Below the pieces are notes generated by a model. That model searched no databases. It saw nothing but the letters and a program-made list of their open reading frames with translations, and was not told the DNA's origin. 64,000 nucleotides of DNA from contig WGMG01000006.1 of assembly GCA_016125185.1 (NCBI GenBank), forward strand, positions 620,001 to 684,000, written 5' to 3'. This document shows, piece by piece, positions 1 through 8,445 of this stretch. A program made the translations under genes and the position numbers. This DNA is from Armatimonadota bacterium. Its GTDB lineage: Bacteria; Armatimonadota; Fimbriimonadia; Fimbriimonadales; Fimbriimonadaceae. Position 1 is the stretch's first letter. Each line of letters opens with the position of its first letter.

Positions 1-2
1 TG

Positions 3-1025
3 CCAGCGTTTTTGTTCATCAATCCAAGTGCGGCCAAGTCCGCCGCCGATTATCGCCTGGACCGCGCGGCCCAGGCACGACGGAACTTCAACGAGTGGGC
101 GAAAGGGAAGAGCGAGGCTTTTGAACTGGGTGGGATGATGTTCCCATGGGAGTCGTCGGTCTCGGGCCGGGAGGTGTGCATCCAGAAGACCCGAAATCAA
201 CAGCATATTTCGGGCGACGTCGTCTGGGGTTTGACGCAATGCGAGGCGTTTGGGTTGGCCAACCCGACGGCAGTAGCGGACGTCACGCGGGGCGTGGCGC
301 AGTTCTACGGCATGCGATCAAAACAGACGGCAAGGGGACGAGAGATTCTCGATGTGACTTCGCCCAACGAGAAGTTCGAGGGCGACAACGACCTCTACAC
401 GAACTTGCTGGCCGAATGGTGTTCGAATGGACGGCGATGGAGCCCCAGGCCAACCTACTATTTGCCGAAGGACCAGCAATCGCTCCTGAACTACGACAAC
501 GACCCGATGCGGGACTACCAGCAGGCGGCGGGGCTGTTGGCGATCTATCCACTTCAATATCCGGAGGCCGAGCGCGAGGCGAGGACGATGCTAGAGCGGT
601 TTGGCGACAAAATCAGCCCGAACGGGCCAGCGATGGGGCACAGCGTGGTTGCGACGATTTGGGCGAGACTTGGTGAGCCCGAGAAGGCGTACGCGGCGTG
701 GCTGGATAGTTGGAAACCGTACACGGACAATCCGAACCACTACTTTTCGGAACGGCGGAAGGTGCTTCGCGCCTACTTTTATACGGGCGCGGCAGGGGCG
801 ATCAATACGGTCATCTACGGCTTCGCCGGATTTCGAATCGACCGGATTCCGTTGCCGGGCGCGAAGTGGACGAAGCAGTTGAAGTCTGGCTGGTGGCTGA
901 GCGTCAAGCCGTGCGTTCCGAAGGAGATCGGGCAGATTTCGATGCGAGGAATCGTGCTGGACGGCAAGCTTTACGATTTTTCCATGTCGAGTAACGGTGA
1001 TTTTTCGGTCAAGCCGAGGGTCTGA
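3..1025 (+). CDS. Glycoside hydrolase family 65-like protein, C-terminal part (cut by window edge)
   Basis: The reading frame is open to the left edge, so the gene begins outside the window; about 340 residues are visible. GH65 enzymes are (alpha/alpha)6-barrel disaccharide phosphorylases or hydrolases (maltose, kojibiose, trehalose type). Seen here: a G-x-M-F-P-W-E-S motif about residues 41-48 (counted from the TTG at 12) and V-T-S-P-N-E followed by G-D-N-D-x-Y-T-N at about 115-130, matching the GH65 G-P-D-E-Y-H motif whose Glu is the general acid (Glu120 here; the usual Asp before it is Asn). Substrate and phosphorylase-versus-hydrolase status cannot be told from this part. The stop overlaps the possible upstream extension of carA, but carA probably starts just after it. 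Confidence 0.75.
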   Translation, partial: PAFLFINPSAAKSAADYRLDRAAQARRNFNEWAKGKSEAFELGGMMFPWESSVSGREVCIQKTRNQQHISGDVVWGLTQCEAFGLANPTAVADVTRGVAQFYGMRSKQTARGREILDVTSPNEKFEGDNDLYTNLLAEWCSNGRRWSPRPTYYLPKDQQSLLNYDNDPMRDYQQAAGLLAIYPLQYPEAEREARTMLERFGDKISPNGPAMGHSVVATIWARLGEPEKAYAAWLDSWKPYTDNPNHYFSERRKVLRAYFYTGAAGAINTVIYGFAGFRIDRIPLPGAKWTKQLKSGWWLSVKPCVPKEIGQISMRGIVLDGKLYDFSMSSNGDFSVKPRV

Positions 1026-1047
1026 GCGGGTATTCTATCCTTTTAGT

Positions 1048-2151
1048 TTGAAACGCTATCTCCTCCTCAGCGACGGCTCTATTTACGAGGGAACCGCCCT
1101 AGGAGCATCGGCCGATTCTGTAGGTGAGGTGGTCTTCAATACGGGGATGACCGGATACCAGGAAATCCTCACCGATCCCAGCTACGCCGGCCAAATGGTC
1201 ATGCTGACCTACCCGCTCGTCGGCAACTACGGCATCAACGACGACGATTTCGAATCCGACCGCATCCAGGTTTCGGGATTTATCGTGAAAGAAGCCTGCG
1301 ACGACCCGAGTAACTGGCGATCCGAGAAGACCCTCCATCAACTCCTTTGCGAGCGCGGCGTGACAGGAATTCAGGGATTGGATACCCGAATGATCACCAA
1401 GCACATTCGGAGCGCGGGCGTGACGATGGGCGTGATCTGCGACGACCCTGTGGCGGGCAAGCAATCGCTGGAGAGCGCGGATCGGTACGACGATAGCGAC
1501 TTTGTGTACCAAGTGACAACCAAGGATTCGTACAAGTACGGTCCTTCGGGGCGAGAGTCGCTTGAGGAACCGGACGCCGAGGGTAGACCTCGACTGGTGG
1601 TGCTGGACTGTGGTCTAAAGTTCAACATTCTCCGACGGTTCTGGAGTGCAGGCTGTCAGCCGATTGTGGTTCCTTGCCACGCAAGCGTCGAAGAAATTTT
1701 GAACCATCGACCGGACGGAATCTTGCTGAGCCCTGGCCCGGGTGACCCGAAGCGGCTTCAGCCGGTCATCGAGACGGTGAAGAAGTTGATCGGGGTTCGA
1801 CCGATCTTTGGCATCTGCCTTGGAAACCAGTTGCTGTGCCATGCCGTCGGCGGCGAGACGTACAAACTGAAGTTTGGCCACCGGGGAAGTAACCACGCAG
1901 TTCGCGACCTGGAGACGGGCAAGGTGACGATAACGAGCCAAAACCACGGCTATGCGGTCGACCCAGATTCGTTGAACGGCACTCGGGCGATGGTGACGCA
2001 GGTCAATGTGAACGACGACACCGTCGAGGGGATTCGCATCAAGGATGCCGACGCGTGGAGCATCCAATATCACCCCGAGGCGGCACCCGGCCCTTGGGAT
2101 TCGCGTCCCTACTTCAACCAGTTTGTGGAGAAGATGAAGAGTGGCAATTGA
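1048..2151 (+). CDS. carA: Carbamoyl-phosphate synthase, small (glutaminase) subunit
   Basis: Hydrolyses glutamine and channels ammonia to CarB for carbamoyl phosphate, feeding pyrimidine and arginine synthesis. The N-terminal CPSase small-subunit domain begins with L-x-L-S-D-G-x-x-Y-E-G and includes F-N-T-G-M-T-G-Y-Q-E. The C-terminal class I glutamine amidotransferase domain shows S-P-G-P-G-D-P, the nucleophile in G-I-C-L-G-N-Q and the catalytic His/Glu in Q-Y-H-P-E-A. The start chosen is TTG at 1048 (367 aa) because the family begins at this point; an upstream TTG at 997 would overlap the preceding gene. A TATTCT hexamer lies 11 bases before it. The 3' end overlaps the next gene by 11 bases. 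carB lies 1.7 kb downstream, separated by three genes. Confidence 0.95.
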   Translation: MKRYLLLSDGSIYEGTALGASADSVGEVVFNTGMTGYQEILTDPSYAGQMVMLTYPLVGNYGINDDDFESDRIQVSGFIVKEACDDPSNWRSEKTLHQLLCERGVTGIQGLDTRMITKHIRSAGVTMGVICDDPVAGKQSLESADRYDDSDFVYQVTTKDSYKYGPSGRESLEEPDAEGRPRLVVLDCGLKFNILRRFWSAGCQPIVVPCHASVEEILNHRPDGILLSPGPGDPKRLQPVIETVKKLIGVRPIFGICLGNQLLCHAVGGETYKLKFGHRGSNHAVRDLETGKVTITSQNHGYAVDPDSLNGTRAMVTQVNVNDDTVEGIRIKDADAWSIQYHPEAAPGPWDSRPYFNQFVEKMKSGN

Positions 2152-2485
2152 ACTTCTCGATAACCCACTGATCACGTCGCTCGAAGAAGACCTAATGGGG
2201 TCGTTCGGCTCCTTTCCCGAGGAAATCTATCTGATTTCGGTGGGTGACGGAAAGTTTGCGTGCAACAACGCGACAACTCCCGATGGCATGCAGGTGAACG
2301 GCTTGGCGTGTTTCCCGTCGCCAGACGACGTGACGACCTATATGGCTTCGGAAGGCGGCCTATCGGGCGACATCAAGAAGAGCTCATTTAATGACGCAAG
2401 AGAGATCGCCAAGAGCAAACCGGTGCTGGACTGCCTGTTCCTTTTCGCCGGAATTCGGATCGTCGAGATTCATTTCGTGCGGTAA
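2141..2485 (+). CDS. Hypothetical protein, 114 aa
   Basis: Not recognised. Starts with GTG inside the last codons of carA, so it is probably co-transcribed and translationally coupled with it. The product is soluble, acidic, with no signal peptide or membrane segment; it mixes short beta-type stretches (I-Y-L-I-S-V-G-D-G-K and F-A-G-I-R-I-V-E-I-H-F). The contents suggest a small alpha/beta domain, vaguely SseB-like, but no family motif is firm. Coding status rests on the 4-codon overlap with carA and the lack of any better frame in this stretch. Confidence 0.55.
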   Translation: MAIELLDNPLITSLEEDLMGSFGSFPEEIYLISVGDGKFACNNATTPDGMQVNGLACFPSPDDVTTYMASEGGLSGDIKKSSFNDAREIAKSKPVLDCLFLFAGIRIVEIHFVR

Positions 2486-2611
2486 CGGAATTCCACAACT
2501 TGGCGAAAGTTGTTACGAATTTCTTTGAAATTTGATAGAATGTTAACGTCCTGGTTCATTCTAGGCTCCTGCCCTAATTTACCCATAGCTTCAATTCGGA
2601 GTTCTCATATC

Positions 2612-3505
2612 ATGAAAATGAATCGAAATCGGGCATTTACACTCATTGAACTGCTCGTAGTTATTGCCATCATTGCCATTCTTGCGGCAATCCTTTTCCC
2701 TGTTTTCGCGCAAGCCAAAGAAGCGGCCAAGAAGACCGCCGACATCTCCAACAACAAACAGCTCCTTACGGGAACGATGATGTACATGGGAGACAACGAC
2801 GACGTCTACCCGCTTCTGCGCGTTGGTCCGTCCAACTGGCAGTCGAACGTTACCGGCCCCCAGATCAATTCTGGTCACATCCTGCTTATCCCCTACGTGA
2901 AGAATAAGGACATCTGGAAGTCACCGAACGACTCGCTCGCTCGATGCGACGCGAACTCGACGGGCTACGGCTCCCCGGTTACGGGCGGCCCGGTTAGCTA
3001 CGTCTTCTCGTACAACGGAAGCCAGAACATCAAGAACACCAGCGCGGCTCTGCCGTATGCGTGGGGTATCGCGGGTTGGCTCGCCACGAACGCCGATGGA
3101 TCCATTCCTTCGGGCGGTACGGTTCGAACGACTTCGTTGACGGCCAGTCAGATCGGCGCTCCGTCATCGACCATTTGGCTGATGCCGAGCTACATCTCGT
3201 GGTCCTACTGGAACGGTCTGATGCAGCATCGCGCCGACCAGCGACAGTACGCATTCCCGCCGTCTGACCTTGCCGGTTCGCTTGCGACCTGGCCGGGCAC
3301 GACCGCAGTTGGTGCCGCATGGTGCTCGAACGACTTTATGTCGCTCGGCGCTTACACGAAGAAGACCAACTGGGGCTTTGCCGACGGACACACGAAGACG
3401 ATTGATCGATCGGCCATCATGGATCGCACCTGGCTGACCGACCCGACCACTGCAAATGCGAATAACCTGAAGAATCTCATCCACTGGGATGAAAGGTTCA
3501 AGTAG
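2612..3505 (+). CDS. Prepilin-type N-terminal cleavage/methylation protein (Armatimonadota-style pseudopilin)
   Basis: A 297-residue secreted or surface protein with a type IV prepilin leader: a short basic leader, then [20 protein letters not shown], with the processing site before Phe and Glu at mature position 5. The hydrophobic helix runs into [14 protein letters not shown], a form I associate with Armatimonadota and Planctomycetes. The large C-terminal region ends with W-G-F-A-D-G-H-T, the H-x9-DG style motif of that group. The ATG at 2612 is chosen because it gives a short standard leader; the longer frame upstream has no such signal. Substrate or appendage is unknown. The next small membrane protein gene starts 2 bases after its stop. 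Confidence 0.85.
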   Translation: MKMNRNRAFTLIELLVVIAIIAILAAILFPVFAQAKEAAKKTADISNNKQLLTGTMMYMGDNDDVYPLLRVGPSNWQSNVTGPQINSGHILLIPYVKNKDIWKSPNDSLARCDANSTGYGSPVTGGPVSYVFSYNGSQNIKNTSAALPYAWGIAGWLATNADGSIPSGGTVRTTSLTASQIGAPSSTIWLMPSYISWSYWNGLMQHRADQRQYAFPPSDLAGSLATWPGTTAVGAAWCSNDFMSLGAYTKKTNWGFADGHTKTIDRSAIMDRTWLTDPTTANANNLKNLIHWDERFK

Positions 3506-3507
3506 TA

Positions 3508-3759
3508 ATGAACGAAAACCTTAAGAAAGGTCTTCTCATTGCAGCGGTAATTCTGCTGGTCGGCTTTGCCGGCTGGCAGATCGCAAAATCGGTTGGATCG
3601 GATACTCCGCACGTCGAGGCGGAAGCGAAGGTAGAACCGGGACACAAGTCGGAAAAGGAATTGGCGCTCGAAGCCCAGCAACAGGGCAAGACCACCACGC
3701 CTCAGCCGGCTGATTCGAAGTCTGAGGCCGATAAGGAAGCCGCTCTCGCAGGCGGCTAG
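3508..3759 (+). CDS. Small membrane-anchored protein, 83 aa
   Basis: Not a named family. One N-terminal membrane helix (about residues 8-25, G-L-L-I-A-A-V-I-L-L-V-G-F-A) is followed by a charged, Glu/Lys/Gln-rich tail with no Cys, probably disordered and outside the cytoplasm. It begins two bases after the prepilin-like gene stops and is followed by a good terminator, so the two form a small operon. That placement suggests a partner of the prepilin-like protein; nothing else supports a function. Confidence 0.7.
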   Translation: MNENLKKGLLIAAVILLVGFAGWQIAKSVGSDTPHVEAEAKVEPGHKSEKELALEAQQQGKTTTPQPADSKSEADKEAALAGG

Positions 3760-3776
3760 GTCGAAACCTCTCTCGC

Positions 3777-3811
3777 AAAGGGTCTTCTCACAACGTGGGA
3801 AGGCCCTTTTT
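3777..3811 (+). terminator. Intrinsic terminator
   Basis: AAAGGGTCTTC (3777-3787) pairs with GAAGGCCCTTT (3799-3809), one G-U pair, followed by T residues. It ends 21 bases before the carB start, so carB needs its own promoter; TAAACT at 3818-3823 is the only candidate -10 in between. Confidence 0.85.
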
Positions 3812-3832
3812 CACGGGTAAACTTTTGTTTTA

Positions 3833-5485
3833 ATGAAAGTTCTTGTGATCGGCTCCGGGCCCATCGTCATCGGCCAAGCAGCGGAGTTTGATTATGCGGG
3901 AACCCAGGCGTGCAAGAGCCTGAAGGAGGAGGGCCACGAGGTTGTCCTCATCAATAGCAATCCCGCCACGATCATGACGGATCCGGGTGTAGCCGATGCA
4001 CTTTACATCGAGCCTATGACGCTCGAATTCTGTACCCGCGTCATTGATCGCGAGAGACCGGACGCATTGTTGCCAACGCTAGGCGGTCAGACCGGCTTGA
4101 ACCTTGCTACCCAGCTTCAGGACGCGGGCGTCCTCGACAAGTACAACATTCGCGTGCTCGGGACGCCGCTGAGCGCTATCAAGCAAGCTGAGGACCGCGA
4201 GAGCTTCCGCTCTCTCATGCGCGAGATTCAGGAACCGGTTCCTGAGAGCTGGATTGTGACGACGGATGCCGAACTCGAGGCGATCCTTGACGAAGTTCCT
4301 TATCCTTGTATCATTCGCCCGGCGTATACGCTTGGCGGCACAGGCGGAGGCATCGCCAACACTCGCGAAGAGCTTTGGGAAACTGGCCGGAAGGGGCTCA
4401 AGCTCTCCATGCGAAGCCAGATCATGGTCGAGCGCAGCCTGCTGGGCTGGAAAGAGGTCGAGTACGAAGTCATGCGTGACTCGAACGGGACGGTCATCAC
4501 CGTCTGCAACATGGAGAACTTCGATCCGATGGGCGTTCATACCGGCGACTCCATTGTCATCGCCCCCTCGCAGACCTTAAGCGACATCGAGTACCACATG
4601 CTCCGCACGGCGTCGCTGAAGATCATTTCGGCGCTTGGGATCGAAGGTGGGTGCAACGTGCAGATGACCGTGAACCCGGATAGCTTCGACTACTACATCA
4701 TTGAGGTTAACCCGCGCGTGTCTCGCTCGTCGGCGCTGGCGTCGAAGGCGACCGGGTATCCGATTGCTCGGGTGGCGGCGAAGATCGCCATGGGCATGAC
4801 CCTCGATCAGATTCAAAACCAGGTCACGGGGACGACCAAGGCGGCCTTTGAACCGGCGCTGGACTATTGTGTGGTGAAGATTCCACGCTGGCCATTTGAT
4901 AAGTTTGCTTCTGGCGATCGAACCCTGTTCACGCAGATGAAGGCGACCGGCGAGGTCATGGCGATCGACCGATCCTTCGAGGCGGCATTCATGAAGGCGA
5001 TCCGGGGCTTGGAGATCAAGCAGAAGGATCTGCGACACGCCAAGTTTCAGGCGCAAGACGATGAGCAATTGGAATCGTCGATCCGCCAGCCAACGGACGA
5101 GCGGCTCTGGGCGATCGCTGAGGGGCTTCGCCGAGGTTGGAGCGTGGAGACCGTCAACAAGATTTGCAAAGTGGACACCTGGTTCCTGCGCAAGATGCTC
5201 AAGCTGTTGGACATTGAGCGCGAACTGACGGAGGCGCACCAGTCGGATGTTCCGCTAGAAGACATTGTCTTCCGAGCATTCATGATCGGGTTCCCAAGCC
5301 CGGCGATCTTCGACATTGCCAAGACCGACGATCCGGCTTTCACTGAAAGATTGAAGCAGGTCGTGGATAACCTGAAGGTACAGCCGGTGTTTAAGATGGT
5401 GGATACCTGTGCAGGCGAGTTTGAATCGAAGACGCCGTACTACTATGGAACCTTCGAAACCCAAGACGACGTCGTTAGAGCTTAA
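3833..5485 (+). CDS. carB: Carbamoyl-phosphate synthase large subunit, N-terminal half only
   Basis: 550 residues against about 1070 for a full CarB. The protein has the carboxyphosphate domain (V-L-V-I-G-S-G-P-I-V-I-G-Q-A-x-E-F-D-Y-A-G at the start, ATP-grasp motifs, E-V-N-P-R-V-S-R-S-S-A-L-A-S-K-A-T-G-Y-P) and the oligomerisation domain, ending T-P-Y-Y-Y-G-T-F-E. That is the boundary where the second ATP-grasp half (G-x-G-P-N-R-I-G-Q) begins in fused enzymes. The stop is TAA and sequence beyond it is the end of an opposite-strand VOC gene, so the second half is not adjacent. CarB is known to be split in Aquifex and several methanogens. The activation domain for carbamate phosphorylation and allosteric control must be encoded elsewhere if the enzyme works. 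The start is close to the first beta strand, with no room for a longer N-terminus. Confidence 0.93.
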   Translation: MKVLVIGSGPIVIGQAAEFDYAGTQACKSLKEEGHEVVLINSNPATIMTDPGVADALYIEPMTLEFCTRVIDRERPDALLPTLGGQTGLNLATQLQDAGVLDKYNIRVLGTPLSAIKQAEDRESFRSLMREIQEPVPESWIVTTDAELEAILDEVPYPCIIRPAYTLGGTGGGIANTREELWETGRKGLKLSMRSQIMVERSLLGWKEVEYEVMRDSNGTVITVCNMENFDPMGVHTGDSIVIAPSQTLSDIEYHMLRTASLKIISALGIEGGCNVQMTVNPDSFDYYIIEVNPRVSRSSALASKATGYPIARVAAKIAMGMTLDQIQNQVTGTTKAAFEPALDYCVVKIPRWPFDKFASGDRTLFTQMKATGEVMAIDRSFEAAFMKAIRGLEIKQKDLRHAKFQAQDDEQLESSIRQPTDERLWAIAEGLRRGWSVETVNKICKVDTWFLRKMLKLLDIERELTEAHQSDVPLEDIVFRAFMIGFPSPAIFDIAKTDDPAFTERLKQVVDNLKVQPVFKMVDTCAGEFESKTPYYYGTFETQDDVVRA

Positions 5486-5852
5486 GATTCGAGTCGAATA
5501 GCTCGATGGGATTGCCATCGGGGTCGTTGATGAGGACTTGCTTGCCACCGGGACCGGTGACCAATCCAATCCGAATTTTGGCGCCTTTCTCCACCAGTTT
5601 TGGCAGCTCGTTTTCGAGTTGATTGATTGGGACGACGATTCGATTCCACCCTCCGGGCGTCGCTTTTTCACCGATCTGCTCGGCGGCGGTGGCGGCAGAG
5701 GTTTGGGGGCCGCTCAACCAAAGCTGGTTTGACTTATCGAGGGTCATGATGGCGAAAGCCGGTCCCCACTGAACGACCAATTCGAACCCTAACACATCGC
5801 GGTAGAAAGCGATGGACTTTTCCAAGTCGGAAACAAAGTAGCGAATGTTCAT
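5475..5852 (-). CDS. VOC / glyoxalase-fold protein
   Basis: 125 residues with the vicinal oxygen chelate layout: an N-terminal beta-alpha-beta unit (I-R-Y-F-V-S-D-L-E-K-S-I-A-F-Y-R-D-V-L-G-F-E-L) and the closing D-P-D-G-N-P-I-E-L-F unit with a conserved metal-type Glu. Activity cannot be assigned: the family covers lyases, dioxygenases and resistance proteins. Converges on carB with an 11-base overlap. TAAGAT sits 6 bases before its ATG, suggesting a leaderless mRNA. Confidence 0.85.
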   Translation of the reverse strand: MNIRYFVSDLEKSIAFYRDVLGFELVVQWGPAFAIMTLDKSNQLWLSGPQTSAATAAEQIGEKATPGGWNRIVVPINQLENELPKLVEKGAKIRIGLVTGPGGKQVLINDPDGNPIELFDSNLKL

Positions 5853-5914
5853 GCGGGCATCTTACTACGCCCTTCCTTAACCTAGCAAATGTTCCAGGAG
5901 GATAAACTAAGGTC

Positions 5915-7402
5915 ATGCGTTTCCTTGCCCTGGTTCCGGCAGTGCTTCTCTCGGGAGCCTGCCTCGCCCAAAAGCCGCTGACTTTGACCATTCTTCACTC
6001 GAACGACCTTCATTCTCACGAGGATCCTACGGCGATCAAAGGGAAGATGTATGGCGGGCTGGCTCGAATCACGACCGTGATCAAGCAGGTTCGGGCCAAG
6101 GAAAAGAATGTCATTTTGTTGAACGCCGGGGACTGCTTCCAGGGCACGCTATTTTTCAATATTTACGATGGCTTGGCGGAAGCGGCGGTTCTCGATAAGA
6201 TGGGCTACCAGGCGTCGTGCATCGGTAACCACGAGTTCGACAAAGGCGTCCCGAACCTGGTCGATTTCTGCAGGCACGTCAACTTCCCGATGCTTGCCTG
6301 CAACATCGATATGACCAAAGAGCCGGAACTGGCGAAGGTCGTCAAGCCTTACACGATCCTGACAGTCGATAAGCAGAAGATCGGGGTGGTAGGTCTGATT
6401 ACGGATACGACAGGCAACATCACGCTCGGCGCGGACAATCTCGTTTTTGAGAAGCATCTTGCGCCGACGCAGAAGGCCGTCGATGAACTGACGAAGCAGG
6501 GCGTCAACAAGATCATTGTTTTGAGCCACATCGGCTACGAGGAAGACCAACAGCTTGCGGCAAAGCTCCACAACGTCGATCTGATCGTGGGTGGGCACAG
6601 CCATACGCCTTTGGGCACTCCGGCTTTGGATGGATGGCGACCGGCGGCAGGTCCATATCCGACCTACGTGAAGGATGCCGACGGGAATTCTGTGCCGATC
6701 GTGCAAGCGTGGGAATGGGGCAAAGTGTTCGGCGACATCAAAGTTCAGTTTGATGCGAAAGGGAAGCTAACCAAGGTTTTGGAGGCCAAGCCGATCGTGA
6801 TTGATGCCAGCATTCCCGAGGACCCAGAGGTTGCTAGCCTGATCGATACGCTTCGAAAGCCGGTGACGGCGATGGGCGACGCAGTCTTGGGAACCTCATC
6901 GGAGGCTTATACGGACCGTACTTCGGTCGGATACTTTGTGGCCGATTCGTACCTGATGGCGACGAGCAAACTGGGCACGAATCTGGCTTTGATGAACCCG
7001 GGTGGCGTGCGCGCGAACCTTGAGGCAGGGAAAATCACGTTTACGGCGGCCAACTCGATCTGTCCGTTCCGAAACTCGTTGGTGATTGCGGAGATGACGG
7101 GCGCACAGATTATCGCCGTGCTGAACGACAGCAAAGGCAGTCTGATTCCTTCGAAGGGGACGCACTATACTGTGGCGGGTGGCGGCGTTCGCGACCTTAT
7201 GATCAACGGTGAGGCCGTTGACGTGGGCAAGACTTACAAGGTTGTGGTCAACAACTTTATGGCGGGCGGCGGAGACAACCTGGCGACCCTGAAAGATGTG
7301 AAGAAGCTCGATACCGGGTTATCCGATATCGATGCTTTCGTCGACTATATCAAGGCAAACAGCCCGCTTTCGACGGGCGGCGAAGTGCGAATCGGGCACT
7401 AA
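5915..7402 (+). CDS. Secreted 5'-nucleotidase / 2',3'-cyclic phosphodiesterase family protein (UshA-like)
   Basis: A 495-residue exported enzyme expected to dephosphorylate nucleotides outside the cytoplasm. An N-terminal signal peptide (F-L-A-L-V-P-A-V-L-L-S-G-A-C-L-A) precedes a calcineurin-type metallophosphatase domain with H-S-N-D-L-H-S-H, N-A-G-D, G-N-H-E-F-D and G-G-H-S-H-T metal-binding motifs. The C-terminal half is the nucleotide-binding 5'-nucleotidase domain (N-P-G-G-V-R-A-N-L near residue 365 and F-M-A-G-G-G-D-N near 450). Size fits the family. AGGAGG lies 12 bases before the ATG and TAAACT is within 6 bases, so either leadered or near-leaderless initiation is possible. Monocistronic; ends at a hairpin shared with the convergent gene. 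Confidence 0.9.
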   Translation: MRFLALVPAVLLSGACLAQKPLTLTILHSNDLHSHEDPTAIKGKMYGGLARITTVIKQVRAKEKNVILLNAGDCFQGTLFFNIYDGLAEAAVLDKMGYQASCIGNHEFDKGVPNLVDFCRHVNFPMLACNIDMTKEPELAKVVKPYTILTVDKQKIGVVGLITDTTGNITLGADNLVFEKHLAPTQKAVDELTKQGVNKIIVLSHIGYEEDQQLAAKLHNVDLIVGGHSHTPLGTPALDGWRPAAGPYPTYVKDADGNSVPIVQAWEWGKVFGDIKVQFDAKGKLTKVLEAKPIVIDASIPEDPEVASLIDTLRKPVTAMGDAVLGTSSEAYTDRTSVGYFVADSYLMATSKLGTNLALMNPGGVRANLEAGKITFTAANSICPFRNSLVIAEMTGAQIIAVLNDSKGSLIPSKGTHYTVAGGGVRDLMINGEAVDVGKTYKVVVNNFMAGGGDNLATLKDVKKLDTGLSDIDAFVDYIKANSPLSTGGEVRIGH

Positions 7403-7409
7403 ACCGTTT

Positions 7410-7432
7410 GGCTAGGCTCGGGGAGCCTAGCC
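7410..7432. terminator. Bidirectional terminator hairpin between convergent genes
   Basis: GGCTAGGCTC (7410-7419) pairs perfectly with GAGCCTAGCC (7423-7432) around a GGG loop. It follows the nucleotidase stop by 7 bases and contains the stop codon of the opposite-strand DUF1259 gene. No long T tract follows. Confidence 0.65.
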
Positions 7433-8317
7433 ACCCAATCCGTCCCAGCAGTTCTTGACGCCGCCGGCGAGTTTGAGCACGTCTCCCTCGCCTTCGTAGT
7501 GCATGAATGCGGTGTCGGGGGAGCCGCCGAACACGTGTCGGTGGATCGCCGTGATGTGGATTCCAACCTTTCGAAGGGCGTCGATCGAGTGCTGAAGATC
7601 TTTTTGGGTGCAGCAGGTGTCGCCCATCGCCATTGTCAGGCCGCACTCACACCCGCTGAAGGCCACCCAGGAGCCGAGGCCCATGCCGGGGGTGAATGAC
7701 TCATCCAGAACCTTTACGTTTAGGTCTTTTCGGGGTGTAGCGAAGCGAACGACACCGCTTGGGAAGACTTGGGGGGCTGCGCCGAAAATTTTGCCGAGCG
7801 CTTCTTTGTCGATCTCGGGTTTGCCCATCTTGGGAAGAACCTTGATCTCTTCGCCGTGGCCCAGAATATCGAGCGCTGGCTTGAAACCCTTAGCGAGATC
7901 GGCGGGTGAGCCAACTTTTTGGAAGTGCAGGTAGAAGAGGCGAGGCTGCTCGGATGTCATGTGGTTGTGTAGCGACACGATCTCGAAGTCGGCTTTGCGG
8001 AGGGCATCGATCACTCCGTCGATCTCACCTTCGAGCATGGCTACATCGCCAACGGCAAGAGAGTGGTCGGTTGGTGAAGAGAAGGCGATATAGGTCGCGA
8101 GGCCGAGATCGGTGGGAATCGCCATTCCTCTTGAGTTCTCAAAGGTGACGTCGTTGCGGGGAAAGTTGATGCGATAGGTTCCGTCAGCGTTAAGCGTTCC
8201 GTTTTTACCGATGATTTTGGCGGCGTCGGTGTACGGCGTCGGTGGGGTCTGTTGACCAAAGCTTTGGGACGTGAGAAGGGAAGCGAATAGGGCGAACGAG
8301 AGATATGTGGGTTTCAT
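7427..8317 (-). CDS. Secreted DUF1259 (LppY/LpqO-type) protein with two repeated domains
   Basis: 296 residues with a signal peptide (Y-L-S-F-A-L-F-A-S-L-L-T-S-Q-S-F-G). Two homologous halves follow, each of the DUF1259 kind: the first carries V-S-L-H-N-H-M and the second I-H-R-H-V-F-G-G, each after an A-L-R-K-x-x-(F/I) helix; the second half also has clustered Cys (G-C-E-C-G and D-T-C-C). Repeated His and Cys suggest metal binding, but the biochemical role of the family is not known to me. The start at 8317 is set by GGAGG 10 bases upstream and by the signal peptide; a longer frame to 8389 adds a poor N-terminus. Confidence 0.8.
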   Translation of the reverse strand: MKPTYLSFALFASLLTSQSFGQQTPPTPYTDAAKIIGKNGTLNADGTYRINFPRNDVTFENSRGMAIPTDLGLATYIAFSSPTDHSLAVGDVAMLEGEIDGVIDALRKADFEIVSLHNHMTSEQPRLFYLHFQKVGSPADLAKGFKPALDILGHGEEIKVLPKMGKPEIDKEALGKIFGAAPQVFPSGVVRFATPRKDLNVKVLDESFTPGMGLGSWVAFSGCECGLTMAMGDTCCTQKDLQHSIDALRKVGIHITAIHRHVFGGSPDTAFMHYEGEGDVLKLAGGVKNCWDGLGG

Positions 8318-8445
8318 GGTTGTTCTGCCTCCATTGTCGCACTTTTGCAAATCCGAAAAAAGTACGGTCGGTTTGGCACTTTTTGGCACGGGAGTCGGTA
8401 TTCTTCATTTGAATACCCTACCCCTGGTGGGTAATCCTGATTTTC

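Noticed and set aside
3833-5485. carB as a frameshifted pseudogene
   Set aside because: No CarB-like sequence follows the stop in any frame, and the break is exactly on a domain boundary, so a split gene fits better.
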